This document shows positions 34,194 through 45,339 of a stretch of 64,000 nt of DNA, piece by piece (positions within the stretch are counted from its first letter, which is position 1; every line of letters begins with the position of its first letter). The translations under genes were made by a program, and so were the position numbers. The notes beneath the pieces were generated by a model. It saw nothing but the letters and a program-made list of their open reading frames with translations, made no database searches and was not told where the DNA came from. This stretch comes from Desmodus rotundus. Its lineage: Eukaryota > Chordata > Mammalia > Chiroptera > Phyllostomidae. The stretch spans positions 85,747,073 to 85,811,072 of the forward strand of contig NC_071388.1 of assembly GCF_022682495.2 (NCBI RefSeq), in the 5' to 3' direction.

Positions 34194-34412
34194 GTTTTCT
34201 TTAAGATTTTGTTTAATTAGAGAGAGGAGAAGGAGAAAGAGAGGGAGAAAAACATCAATGTGTAAGAGAAATCTATCTCTATTGGTTGTATCTCACACAT
34301 CCCATCTAGTGACCTATTCCACAAGCCAGGCATGTGCGCTGGTGGGAAGCAAACCAGTGACCTTTTGCTTCGCACTCTGGTGCTCAATCCACTGAGCCAC
34401 ACCAGCCAGGGG
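34194..34412 (-). mobile_element. VES-type SINE inserted in the hAT transposon, minus
   Basis: Plus-strand end CACACCAGCCAGGGG is the complemented VES head; GGGAGAAAAACATCAATGTG is the complemented middle. Imperfect TSD: AGTCACTGTA at 34184-34193 and AGTCAGTGTG at 34413-34422. Confidence 0.88.
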
Positions 34413-34447
34413 AGTCAGTGTGTTTTTAACCACCACGCACTTACAGT

Positions 34448-34517
34448 AAAAAGGAGAAGGGGGAGGAGGGGAAGGAGGAGGAGGAGAAGAAGAGGAAAAA
34501 GAAGGAGAAGAAAAAAG
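34448..34517. repeat. Purine (GGA/GAA) tract
   Basis: About 70 bp of almost pure A/G with GGAGGA and GAAGAAG units, between the two VES SINEs. It produces an Arg/Lys-rich open frame (34332-34583) that is an artefact. Confidence 0.8.
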
Positions 34518-34559
34518 TCACTTTCACTTATGAATATCTTTGATATATATATATTTTTT

Positions 34560-34773
34560 GCCCTGGATGGTGTGGCTCAGTAGATTGAGCACTGGACTGT
34601 GAGGCAAAGGATGGCTGGTTAGCTTCCTCACCGGGGCACATGTTTGGGTTGCAGGCCAGGTCCCCAGTGGGAGGCGTGTGAGAGGCAACCAGACATTGAT
34701 GTTTGTCTTCCTCTCTTTCTCCCTCCCTTCCCCTCTCCCTAAAAGTAAATAAATAAAACCTTAAAAAAAAAAG
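34560..34773 (+). mobile_element. VES-type SINE inserted in the hAT transposon, plus
   Basis: Starts GCCCTGGATGGTGTGGCTCA with a clear A-box region, then GGGGCACATGTTTGGGTTGC and GAGGCAACCAGACATTGATG, and an A-rich tail. TSD ATATCTTTGA at 34534-34543 and 34774-34783, with a short TA-rich stretch between the left TSD and the head. Confidence 0.9.
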
Positions 34774-36315
34774 ATATCTTTGACATTCTTTTTAATAGTT
34801 TGTGGGATGAAATGGGATGGACAAAGTGTTTCTGCTACTTACAATGGCTGTTCTGAGAGAAAGCACAGGTGCAACTGAGTTTCCAGTGGAACTAGCCACT
34901 TTTTTCATATAGTAGCATTTTCATTTGAAAGAACACCTGACAGACAAACTATGGTTATTCAGACTTAAGCAGTTGGCAAATATTTTCTCAGAAATAAACA
35001 AAGCGAGCCTGGCACTTCAAGGAAAACAACCAATGGTATTTTTTGCCAATAATAAAATTTGAACTTCCAAGCAAAAATTAGCATTTTGGAAAAATTGTAT
35101 CCTAATATGTAAAATTTTTCCAGATGAAATCAATGACAAAATTAATGAATGTGATATTTTTGGTATTTCATAATGAAGTCATTCAACATTTAGAAGATTT
35201 GTGTAATTCAGTGAACCAATAGTTTCTAAATGACCAGTGAATAACATTGCAAATCACTCATGGGTAGAAGTCCCTCGTTTAGACCAATGAGTTTTAATGT
35301 AACAATATATTTGTAAGGATTTAATTCCACATTTCAGCTAACTTTTTAAAAATTACCACTTGAAGAATTTTGGAGTAGTATCAAAGAATATTCATAATTA
35401 TCTGGAAAAGCTATTAAAATACTTCCCCCCTTTAAACCTATATATCTCTTTGCAATCAGATTTTCTTAGTATACTTCAGGCTACACAATGTAACAAAATA
35501 GATGGAATGCAGAAGCAAATGCGAGACTCCAACTACTTAGATCCAGCTAGATATTAAATCCAAATAGGTATTAAATAGATTTACAAAATGTTAAACATTT
35601 TCCTCAATTTATTTTGTTTTGGAAAATATCATTATTTTTCATTAAAAATGTCATTTATGTTAATATGTAATGAACATATCATTATAAATTAACAGATGAA
35701 TACTTTAAACATCTCTCCAATTATAATTTCTGATACAATGAGTACCAATAAATGAAATTCATATAAATCTACATAAAAAAGTTTTTAGGTCCTGAGACCC
35801 AAATATTTGAGAATTGCTAGACTAGAGAAAATGGAGCAATCAGGAGAAGTTGGGGAAACTCCCCTGGGACCAACTGTTGTATAACCTCCAAACATACCCT
35901 TTCCCCTTCAGTCCTGTAAGTCTCCAAATGCACTGTGCTAGTTATTTAAATATTACCCTTAATGTTCTTCCCATAACAATGTATTGTAATTGTGGAAATG
36001 CAACATATATTCCCCCAGGTGCAGCAAAACTCATATAATCAGGGATCTATTAAGTGGCAGAATTAATAACTACACATAGAACAACTAACTGGATTATATG
36101 AGCTTTGATAATGTATCAGTGGTTCATTTTCATGTCCAAAGTCTCCTTTTTAACATTTATTACCATTTACAACCCTCCATGGACCTTATGTATGTTGTCT
36201 AGCAAACAAACTACATTGATTAAGTAACAGTGCATTCATTTTCCTATTTTAATCATACAGCTCCACATCTATGTAATACCAGGCAAAGCAAAAACAATGT
36301 AATTTTAATTTCTTG

Positions 36316-36516
36316 TAGGGGTGTCCAAAGTTTTGGCATCTCTGGGCCACATTGGAAGAAGAAGAGTTGTCTTGGGCCACACATTAAATACACCAAAACA
36401 CATAATCACAAAAAAACCTCATAACGTTTAAAGGAAATTTACAGTTTTGTGTTGGGTCTCACTCATAGCCATCCTGAGCTGCATGTAGCCCACTGGCTGC
36501 AGGTTGGACACCCCTG
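36316..36516 (+). mobile_element. MER30-type hAT-Charlie element
   Basis: Terminal inverted repeats AGGGGTGTCCAA and TTGGACACCCCT are well preserved. The internal text TCTGGGCCACATTGGAAGAA and TTGGGCCACACATTAAATAC matches the copy at 28695-28890. No transposase. No clear 8-bp TSD was found. Confidence 0.8.
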
Positions 36517-36689
36517 AATCATGCAATTTCTGTATAGATACCCAAAATTTTAAATTAGGTGGTAGAATCCTTTCTATCCATTATTACCTCCATAAACCAT
36601 TTGGGATACAGAAACTCGAAGTTGAAATCCTTTGTGCATATAAGGTGTCTTTTTTTAATTTAGTTTCTGGGCTTAGAAGGGCTTTTTAA

Positions 36690-36800
36690 AAAAAATTTAT
36701 GGATAGTTGTTATACAATATTATATTAGTTTGAGGTGTACAATATAGTGATGTAACATTTACATGCCTTACAATGTCTCAAATGTGATAGCAGTGGGTTT
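36690..36800 (-). mobile_element. Old LINE-1 3' end fragment
   Basis: Reads as the complement of the old L1 terminus: ATTATATTAGTTTGAGGTG, TACAATATAGTGATG, preceded by an A/T-rich run. Short. Confidence 0.6.
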
Positions 36801-36879
36801 GTCCATTTTTGCTCAGCCACCAGACACGTCAGGGTCCAGGGTTTGTGTTCCTTACAGGGATACACTGCAGTTTTAAGGT

Positions 36880-37045
36880 TTGAAGTAAGATAGTGCGTCA
36901 ACACTTGGGCTCTAGAATCAAAAATGGCTATTTCCAGTTAATAACTGTGTAAACTTAGGCAAGTAGCTTAAGCTCTTTGAAGCTCAGATTCCTTAGAGGT
37001 GAAATGGAGCTGATGACACCTACCTCGCAGAGCCACTGTGTGGCA
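36880..37045 (+). repeat. MIR SINE
   Basis: Sense-orientation MIR core: CACTTGGGCTCTAGAATC, AATAACTGTGTAAACTTAGG, CAAGTAGCTTAAGCTCTTTG, AGGTGAAATGGAGCTGATG, ACCTACCTCGCAGAGCCACTG. Confidence 0.8.
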
Positions 37046-37049
37046 CACA

Positions 37050-38160
37050 ACATGATGGCTATCATTATTGGGCAAATAAACCCAGTTGTGCTACAACACA
37101 GTGTTGTTTTAAAGGTTAAAACCCACTGATATTTCATATTATTGCCCACTGGTGTTTCTATGAAAAGTAACCTTTTGTGGCTGGTCCTTGGTGGGATTTT
37201 TGCCCCCTTGAGACCTTGGAACAGACATACCTCCATGCTCGGTGCACGACTGCTTAATACACACATGCAGATTTGAAGGTAAAGAGCACTGGTCCTTGGC
37301 ACACTTAAAATTGCCCAAGTTTATCTTTAGGCACAAAGAAGTGTGTTCTCAGAACCCATGGGGAGCCGGTCCCCTAGTTCAACAGCTGTATGACTGACTG
37401 TCCACAGAAGCAGCTGGGTCCCTGGTTTCTCTTAGGATTTTGAACCCAATTTGGAAATCCACCACCTAGATTTATTCACTTTCTTTCCCCAACCTGGGCC
37501 ACAAGTCGATTCCTTCCTTCTCTTCTTAATTCCTCCTCATCCCTCTCAAACACAAATTTAATATATTCCCACAAATTTTATAGTACTTTAATTAGCATTC
37601 CCCATTATACTGGGAAGATCCTATATTCTTACACCATGATATGACTTTCCACATCAGTGACATTTCTGTCAAGTGTGCTATTAAAATTCTCCCCATCCTT
37701 AGCAATTATGGCTGAATTTCTAAAATCTGCTATGGTGTTGGGGAAAAAATTAAAGTATATATTTAATTGTAATAAAATTAAAAGTTTAGTGTCGTGTTAT
37801 AATAGATTATATAAATAAGAGCTTGTAATTCTTCCCTATCTTCCAAAGGCATTTCAGGAATTAATTAGGGTTTTTCATTGGGTATGAAATTTATAGAGTA
37901 AGGGCACAACTTCGTTACTATTACGTACAATACTTTTTCATGAAAAAGTATTCTACCACTTTTTAAAGCTATTTAAAGATGACTGTACTAGCCAGTCTCT
38001 AAATTTTTACATGTTTGGACATTCCTTTTCTCCAAAAATATATATATATTCACAAATATATTTTTAATTGTGGGGGAAATAAGTGCTCAGTGCTGAGGAA
38101 ATACAGGCTTTGGAGAAGCTATGTAATACCTCTTGGGCAGTTCTGAAAAATCAAGTGCTG
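37050..38160. other. Unassigned sequence
   Basis: No repeat or exon recognised; mixed composition with an AT-rich stretch (37700-38070) ending in a TATATATATAT run near 38040. Confidence 0.4.
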
Positions 38161-38169
38161 GGACTACCA

Positions 38170-39100
38170 AGTGAGGTAGGTTTTCCGTTTGAACCAATCC
38201 GAGCTGCCCTAGCTCCGCGCGGAACCTGCAGCGCTGCGGACAGCCGTCTTCCCGTGTAGCAGACACACACCCTGGCCGAACTGGCCAAGTCCTCCCAGCT
38301 TCCTTCCTAGGTGCCTTGGAATCTTGACCACAGGTAATCTGAGGACTCGATGGATCAGTAGTAGTTCCCAATTTCTAATGAGAGAAGCTCTTTTAAAATT
38401 AAAAATTTAGCAGACATTCCCCCACCACAATCATTACTCAAATTGTGGTACTCGTACTTTTAAATTCTTTATTGATTGAGAAAACTTAAAAACCAATCAA
38501 AAGCGTCAATAGATTCTGTAATACTTTCAAATGCCGGCACATTAATCATAGTATTTGCATACATCTGATTTTTTTTAATGCTGTACGCTCGCTAAGTTTA
38601 CAGGCATTGCTTGGTGTACAGATGGCTTTCCCCACCCCCATGGGCAGGTAAGCCCACAGCCGCCCAGAGTCCGAGGCCGGATGCCCCGAGCTGCTGCGGT
38701 GAACGAAGAAACGGTAGCTCCCCCTTGCACCCCAAGCATTCAGTGGAGCCAGATTCCCAGGGACAAGTCACTCTTCCCGCACATTGCACGGGCATCGTAG
38801 GGCACCTGCTGCCCCCTATCGGTGGTGAGGCGAACAATAACCCAAACCCGTTTACAATCAACTGGAAGGGGCCTCTTGAATAAATACATGTATGTACACA
38901 CTCCGCGACTACGCAGTAGCGAGTCGACTCCCAGGGAGCCTGTTTTCTGCAGACACCCGCTTCCGACTGCCGCGTTTCAATGCAAGTGTTCGCAAGTGAA
39001 GGAGAGGGTGTTGGATTGAGAAGAGGAACCTGACGCTGGCTCAGTGAACGCCGGGAAAGGGCGGAACGGAGGGACGGGTCCAGGACACCTCCAGGTTCAG
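38170..39100. promoter_or_regulatory. CpG-enriched segment
   Basis: CpG-dense stretches at 38200-38260 (AGCTCCGCGCGGAAC), 38640-38700, 38905-38990 (CTCCGCGACTACGCAGTAGC) and 39040-39080 (CGCCGGGAAAGGGCGGAAC), alternating with AT-rich pieces. Possibly the flank of the stronger island at 39.8-40.65 kb. No exon or transcription start could be fixed. Confidence 0.35.
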
Positions 39101-39585
39101 TTTCTGTTTTCCACCCTCCTGTTCACCGATCCGCCTCATTGGCCCTCGGTCGGAATGGGGACATTCATTAGAGCACTGCGTGGTGTTTTCCCAAGCCCCT
39201 GACGTATCTGTGCCCTCACATTACACCTTGATCCGAGTCCAGCGACTTCTGCTCAGAGGTGACAAAGCCCACCCTCCCTGAGAAACCGCTTCAGCTGTGT
39301 CCAGGAATGGCCTCCCAACTGCATGTTACTTCCTCCGATCCCTTTGGGGGGAATACGGATATGCTTCAGAAAAGTGAATACTGAGAAGGAAGCTGACGGA
39401 TGCACCGGACTACCACTGATTCCTGTACGTGTGAAATTTTATTAGGACTAAACGTGTAAAATTTGCCTCCACTTGCACAGAGCTGAGACCACTAGCAGGC
39501 TGGGACCCTGTGTTATTGTCTACCGAAATATTCGTAATGTTATTTTTGTTTTCTCCTACCCACTACCTTCCCACTCTCCCTCCCT

Positions 39586-39589
<4 letters not shown>

Positions 39590-39637
<48 letters not shown>

Positions 39638-39656
39638 GACACACACACACACACAC
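39590..39656. repeat. Compound (TC)n(AC)n microsatellite
   Basis: TC dinucleotides (39590-39619) pass into AC dinucleotides (39619-39655) with one interruption (GACAC). The tract creates Ser/Leu and His/Thr strings in several open frames. Confidence 0.95.
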
Positions 39657-39829
39657 TGCAGTATCCTAACTTGTTCACTCTTGTCTATAATTGCCTTGGC
39701 TCCTTTAGTCAAACGCAGGTGAGCAGGGGAAGGGAGGGAGGGACAAGGGGAGAATCATCTTCCATACTACACTTTCAGAGGGAAGACAGCCCCGAGAGAG
39801 TCACAGTGCTAGTCCCAATCAGCCGGTGG

Positions 39830-40650
39830 AGCAGTAGATCACGGATCCAGTGGGTCTCCTCCAAGGTCCCGCCCGCCCGTGGGCCCTGAGGGTCGGGCCC
39901 TCCAGGGTGGCTGCGAGTCTGGGAAGTGAAGGAGGCTGCACTGGCTTCCTTCTCCCTCCCAGCTCGCCAAGGAGTGAGCCACCAGCCGTGGCCCCACCGA
40001 GTCCCAGCTCCCCAGCTGCCGCAGGTGCGGAGTTGCTCACCCCTTGCGGCTGCGAAACTAGCCAAACCCTCCCAGCGTCCTGCTCCGCAAGGGTCCCCGG
40101 CGTGTGGCGGGGCCCCTGCGCCCGGGAGCTCACCACTCCCGCAGACAGTGGGTTCAACGCGCAGGGGCGCAGGCGGAAGGCGCAGCGCAGCCACGGTCAC
40201 TGCCGCCGCTGGGTCTCGGGCGGAAGCGCGGGCTCTGGGGGGGAGGGGATGCCGCGCCCAGCGGAGGCCCAAGGGCTCCCGACCCCCGGAGGCGCCAGTC
40301 AGTGCAGGAGCAGACCCCAGACAGCCGCTGCACGAACCAAGCAAGGATGGTCCCTGGTCACTTTCAGCCCGTACACGCGCGTGGTGGGGCGAGGCCAGAG
40401 CCCACGCGTGTCTATCTGGCTGTGCATCTTTCAGTTGCACACACTGAGTCCGCGTCAGGCGCGCAGGCCCCAGCTCGGAGCTGGCCATTCCCCCATTTGC
40501 CACCTCCAGGACCCAGAGAGGCCAACACCCCCCCACCCCCACCCCGGCCCCAGGCAAGCCATGACTTCCCGGATGGGGCCTTGCTTTTCTTCCAGGACAA
40601 TCAGGGCTCCTCCCCTCCTGAGCAATCTTTCTAGGAGGCCACCTCCAGAG
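39830..40650. promoter_or_regulatory. CpG island candidate
   Basis: About 800 bp of G+C-rich sequence with frequent CpG (for example around 39870-39910, 40060-40120, 40140-40290 and 40370-40460), set in AT-rich DNA. Frames of 260-277 codons are open simultaneously on plus and minus strands; they read Pro/Ala/Gly/Arg-rich without domain motifs, so they look like compositional artefacts. The likeliest meaning is a CpG-island promoter or enhancer; an undetected first exon is possible. No TATA box identified. Confidence 0.5.
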
Positions 40651-41424
40651 ATTCCGAGGCGATTTCCTCTCTGCTGGTACTAAACTGCTAACTCCTCTCC
40701 CTGAAAACAGGGAGAATCACACGCTGAAAATTTGGAGAGGGACCACCCACCACCACCACCGAAAAAACACAGTTCAATGTGCACAGAACGTTTTCATCAG
40801 TGGGTTAATGGGGGATAGAAGCTCACTGTCTATTATTGATAGCCCTGATTTTCAAGTTTTAAAGTTACACTGTTCTGTTTTCTGCTTGGTCAACAACAAG
40901 GAAAGTGGAATATTGCTTTTCTTTGTGATTCAAAAATCAATTGCGGTGACAGTGACTTTGAGAATTTCACAGCATCTTGTGAGATAAAATGGAGATGCAC
41001 ACCTAGGTGAGAGTCATTGTATTATATAGTGGCAGGCTGGATCCGGCCAGCAAAGTCCCTGAAACTCATTTCCTGCCGCTCTCAGCCACTCTAGTGGGAC
41101 TTAGTTTTTTTTTTTATCATTTAATTATTTTTTAAATTATCATGAGGCTCTCATGAGCCTAAGAGTAAGCAGAGGGGGAAGATTGAGCACAACACTTAAA
41201 ACAGTTTCCTCAAGCTATCTTTACCTTTCTTGGGGAAGTAATTCCTGGGCTAAAAAAGAATTTAAGATCTGAAGACAAAAGAAAAAGTTGTTAAATGAAA
41301 ACCTTCAGTTATACTTCTCTTATTCAACAGATATTTATGAAGCACCTACACCTACATCGAACACCCACACATCCATCCCCCCCACACACACCATATATAC
41401 TCTGTGGGCTACACAAATGATAAC

Positions 41425-41675
41425 ATAATATCTGTTGAATGCTTAGCATGAGACAGGCAATATACTTGTTTTAAAAGCATTATATCATTTTACCCTTCCA
41501 GAGACAATATGAAGTAGATAGATACTGTTATTGTTATCTCTGATTTACAGTTAGGAAAAATTAAATATTGCAGGCTTGAAGAAACTTATTCTAGGTCACA
41601 GTGTTAGTAAGTGGCATGGCAGGGGGCGAAACCCAGACAGTCACGCAGTCCACAGGCTCAACCACCACACTATAT
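41425..41675 (-). repeat. MIR SINE
   Basis: Complement of the MIR core: TGTTGAATGCTTAGCATGAG, ATTATATCATTTTACCCTTC, ATCTCTGATTTACAGTTAGG and CACAGTGTTAGTAAGTGGC. Overlapping open frames on the minus strand are not coding. Confidence 0.75.
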
Positions 41676-41694
41676 TCTCCAGTCAGATCTGGGA

Positions 41695-41762
41695 ATCTGT
41701 ACGTTTTGGAACCACCTAAGGTGAGTCTGGTGCAAAGTAGAATTTGAGAAGCATTGATATAA
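41695..41762 (+). repeat. MER5-type fragment
   Basis: Ends with TCTGGTGCAAAGTAGAATTT and GAGAAGCATTGA, matching the right half of a MER5 element. Short, no TSD. Confidence 0.5.
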
Positions 41763-41769
41763 TCACACT

Positions 41770-41905
41770 TTCTCTTTTTCCTGGTCAGAAAACAGACCAA
41801 AAGAAGTGATTTGTCCAAAGATACACAGTTAGTTAATTGCAGAATGAGATCCAAAAAGCCACCTCCTGATTCCTTGTCTAGTGTCCTTTCTACCACCCAA
41901 ACCAC
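41770..41905 (-). repeat. MIR SINE, partial
   Basis: Complementary MIR text: GTGATTTGTCCAAAGATACA, CAGTTAGTTAATTGCAGAAT, ending near CCTTTCTACCACC. Confidence 0.6.
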
Positions 41906-42127
41906 ATCAGCTCAGTCCAGGAAGACTCGAAGAATGTAAATAATTCAACAATTACAATAACAAAACAGTCAAGTCTGGATTATCCTTAGCTTCCCCTTCT
42001 AATTTCTTGCCTTCTGGATATTTGACTGTTGTACCTTTTCTGGCAGAGGGAGAGAGAGATCAAATGAAGCTCAGTAGTTTTGTTTCTGATAACTGGTAAG
42101 AACTCTAATATTAAAAATAAAAGGAAA

Positions 42128-42385
42128 AGCCCTGGCTGGTCTGGCCCATGTGGCTCAGTTGGTTGGAGCATCATCCCGTAACTAAAAAGTTACTGGTTGG
42201 ATTTTCGGTGGGCTGCACACACCTAGGTTGATGGTTCTTCCCCATCCAAGCTCCTGTGATCCCTGGTCCTGGTGGGTGTGTATGGAAGGCAACCAACTGA
42301 TGCCCTCTCGCGTCGATGTCTCTCTCTAGAAGCAATTTAAAAAAACATTCCTTAGGTGAGGAGAATAATTTTTAAAAATAAATAA
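42128..42385 (+). mobile_element. VES-type SINE
   Basis: Starts GCCCTGGCTGGTCTGGCCC, then GTGGCTCAGTTGGTTGGAGC (A-box half) and GGTTGGATTTTCGGTGGGC (B-box half, diverged), GTGTATGGAAGGCAACCAAC and a tail GAAGCAATTTAAAAAAAC...TTAGGTGAGGA. The AATAAAAGG-like flank is shared on both sides. Confidence 0.88.
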
Positions 42386-43009
42386 ATAAAAGGGGAAAAA
42401 TACCTAGAGAGGTTTGCTGGCAGAAGGCTGGAACAAGTTCCTAAAATAAGACCTGCAGATGATCCCTGGAGCTCCGTTTTATGTGCTGCTAGAACTCCCG
42501 TGGCTACAGCGAATGCTTGACGTGAGGGAGAAAGCCAAACGGATGCTCTACCTACCTAATGCTACCATTCTTCCCCTCTTCCTCTTCCTCGTGCCCATGC
42601 CACCCTGTTGCTGATATCTGAGAAATAGGGAAAAGGAGTAGAAATAAATGGAGTATAATGAATTATTCTGAAACAACTTCTATTGTTGCTCTGGAGAATG
42701 GAAGAATTATAGTACAAAAAATAACTAGGCCACTGTTCCTCCATCCTCAGCCTCAAGCACTGAGCATGGATACATTGTCATTAAACAAATAGATTTAGCC
42801 TGCTTATAGCATCCTGACTTCTACTTTTTCTTTTCATCTTTTCCTTCTTAATCTACTCTTGAGTCATAGGGACGTTGGGAGGCTGTGTGACAACCATTTG
42901 GAATGGTGCCTTTCCTCAACCGCTCTGACCAAATTATTTACTTACTGAAAAGCATTTGCGGATTCCCATCAACGATATGGAATAAAATGTAAAACATTAA
43001 AGTGGCAAA

Positions 43010-43420
43010 ATACTACATGACTAGCCCCTGACTACTCCTCATGGCCCACAGCACTGCCTCTCATTGAAACCTCAGGCAATATTAAACTAGCTGTAATCAC
43101 CTGAACATACAATGCTGTCTCCTGCCTGTGTGTTGCTGCATTATGCCCATCCTTTCCCTGGAATTCCTTCTCCCCTTGTCCTCTTGGTAAATGCCTACTT
43201 ATTGCCCCAAACCCTGCTGGAGCAGCACCACACCTGTGAATTCTTTCCTAATCTTTTGCCACATTCCCCCCACGGTAATAATCCCTTGCTTGTGTAGAAG
43301 GCCACTTCCATTCCTTATACATTCTCTATTATGGCTCTCAGTCTGTGTAATGCTATTCTCCCCCATCCTTCTCTTCTTTCAGACTGAAGCTCCTTGAGAA
43401 TCTATCTATATAAACCTTGT
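43010..43420 (+). repeat. LINE-2 (L2) fragment
   Basis: L2 phrases: CATCCTTTCCCTGGAATTCC, then AAATGCCTACTTATTGCCC, GTGAATTCTTTCCTAATC, and GAAGCTCCTTGAGAATC. The 43112-43397 frames are not coding. Confidence 0.65.
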
Positions 43421-43734
43421 TTAGGATATCATAAAAATTAGAGAACATAGGGTTAACTTACTTTAAGTAGATTTATATTTTGAAATAATATGTTCAGTAT
43501 GCTTAAAGCAATAGGCCCATTTGTCTAGTACAGAATGTCCAAAAAAATCTGGAGATAGGAAAGCAGTGTACTGCACTTTTATTCAGATTACCCTGTTACT
43601 TTAAATTTAGAGGTACTTAACCTAGAAAGATTTCTGGAGGTTAAAGAAAAACATACCGAGCATATTTATTTCAATATGCAACTAAAATACTGTTTAAATA
43701 TAAGTATATTCTATTACCTGAGTTTCAGACTCCT

Positions 43735-43805
43735 TGAAGTCCTAGCACCAAACACTGTGTCCAGTGCCAGACACATAATAAGCATCTGTTGAATTGTTCT
43801 AAACG
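43735..43805 (+). repeat. LINE-2 3' terminus fragment
   Basis: CTAGCACCAAACACTGTG, TGCCAGACACATAATAAGC and ATCTGTTGAATTG match the L2 3' end, which normally closes with such text. Confidence 0.6.
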
Positions 43806-43809
43806 GAAC

Positions 43810-45135
43810 AGAGCATCCACCTTAAACAGCTATTGGCCTGGGCCTTCCTCTTCCAGCTCATCGCAGTTCCAACCTCTGTCTCTCCTTTTGGTGTGCTCTT
43901 ACCAGCTTCGGTCACTTTGCCAGTCACACTCCTCTATTTGCTTTCTCTTCTAGTTAGAATTAATGATTTTGGCTAAATTATGATTACTTACATGTTTTTG
44001 ACATTTATGAGGGAGGAGAGTCCCCCAGTTTTTCCCCACTGATTATAAGTTATTGAGGGGTAGAGAGAGTTCATGGAGCAGCAGAACAGATAAGGCCTCC
44101 ATATCAGCTAGTGGGTCAATCATTCTTTTATTCAACAAATATTTCCCCAGCACATGCTACATGTCAGCCTCTGGGCCAGACATGGCTTCCCACACATGTA
44201 GAGGAGCCAACATGTCCAGTTGTGATTGTTGCCAAATTCCCTGTTGCTAGAAGCTTGCTTACCAGTGGGCAAGAACCTTGTGTGCCTTCTGCGATCATGA
44301 AGGTGTGCCAAAACCAGCCACTTAAAGGCTTTGTGCGGATAAATTTTTCCTATCAGCTTAACTCTTTAGTGAATAAGAAACTTTGTGTACATGTATGCTA
44401 AGTTGAGTATGTTTATGCAAAATTCAAAAAAATAATGAGATATTTAATAGCACCTCTAAAGCACACACACACACACATACCCACAGCCCACATTCCTGCA
44501 AAATGGCTTCGCATTAATATACTCAGCTCAAGCGATAAGAGCTCTGCACGTCTAGAAGATTCACATAGCATTTAATAATACCGTGACTACCTTGTGTGTT
44601 GGACTATTTAGGTATATTAGTAATGTCCATAGACTCAGATAACTAGTTCAGACACCTAATGAAAGAGAAAGTCTGGGATAATAGTAGGTACAGTGGATAT
44701 ACTTTTAACACTATTAAAGTACAGCTTGTGTATCACTAGGGAGGAGAATTGAGAACTTTAGATTCTTTAGTCCTGAGGAAAATAATTTGAAATATAGCAA
44801 GATATGAAGAATTAATGAAGTCTATATTTCCAAAGAGTGATTATATTCTCTAAGGAAAACACATATACACACACACACATATTTTGGGAACTCTTGGCTC
44901 AAGAAGCATTTCTTAGATTATAGATTAAAGAAATGGGGGCAAGTCTCAGTGCCCCTAATAAGGAGCATTGTTAGATGTGCAGTTTTTACATTGTCTTCCT
45001 CAGTGACACTCTGGTCATGTCTCAATTTGTAAAGCAACCAACAATATCCAGTCAGTTATCTGAGTAATTTAGGTCACCAGATAAGCAACCTTTGAATTAT
45101 CTCAGCAGTATCACCATTACGATCATATTACCTTA
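43810..45135. other. Unassigned sequence
   Basis: No repeat family or exon recognised apart from short (CA)n runs at 44462-44480 and 44862-44880. Confidence 0.4.
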
Positions 45136-45149
45136 AGGTAGGAGAGGCA

Positions 45150-45335
45150 AGAATATATTGCAAATATCTGCAGTCAAATCCTGATACCCCCCTTTATCGG
45201 CTATGTGACTTCTGCCATGCTCAGCTTCTTTCCTCCTTTGGTTAACACCTGTGTGGAACAGGTGTATCTCACCTGCCCTCTCTGCCATCAGAGATGCCTT
45301 GTGAGAATGAAATACAGTGCTGGAAATGAAGACTA
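45150..45335 (+). repeat. MIR SINE
   Basis: Sense MIR text: CTGCAGTCAAATCCTGATAC, GGCTATGTGACTTCTGCCAT, TCAGCTTCTTTCCTCCTTTG and GTGAGAATGAAATACAGTGC. Diverged. Confidence 0.55.
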
Positions 45336-45339
45336 CAGG

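Larger units (their letters stand above)
33975..35819 (+). mobile_element. Decayed hAT (Charlie/Buster-like) transposon with transposase remnants
   Basis: TIR-like ends CAATGGTTCTGG and (complement of the right end) TAGCAATTCTCAA, with a perfect 8-bp TSD. Decayed transposase reads through around 34920-35050 as LTDKLWLFRLKQLANIF and LALQGKQPM, typical of hAT transposases of the ZBED/Buster group. Near 35365-35440 it reads EFWSSIKEYS, a stop, then LSGKAIKILPPF, from the hAT C-terminal dimerisation region. Stops and gaps show it is dead. About 430 bp of the span is two VES SINEs inserted later. Confidence 0.85.

Noticed and set aside
34332..34583. 83-codon basic frame with long Arg/Lys runs
   Set aside because: Produced by the GGA/GAA purine tract and adjacent VES sequence.
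39775..40683. Frames of 260-277 codons on both strands in the 39.8-40.6 kb region
   Set aside because: Open on plus and minus strands at the same time, Pro/Ala/Gly/Arg-rich without motifs; explained by G+C-rich composition (few stop codons).
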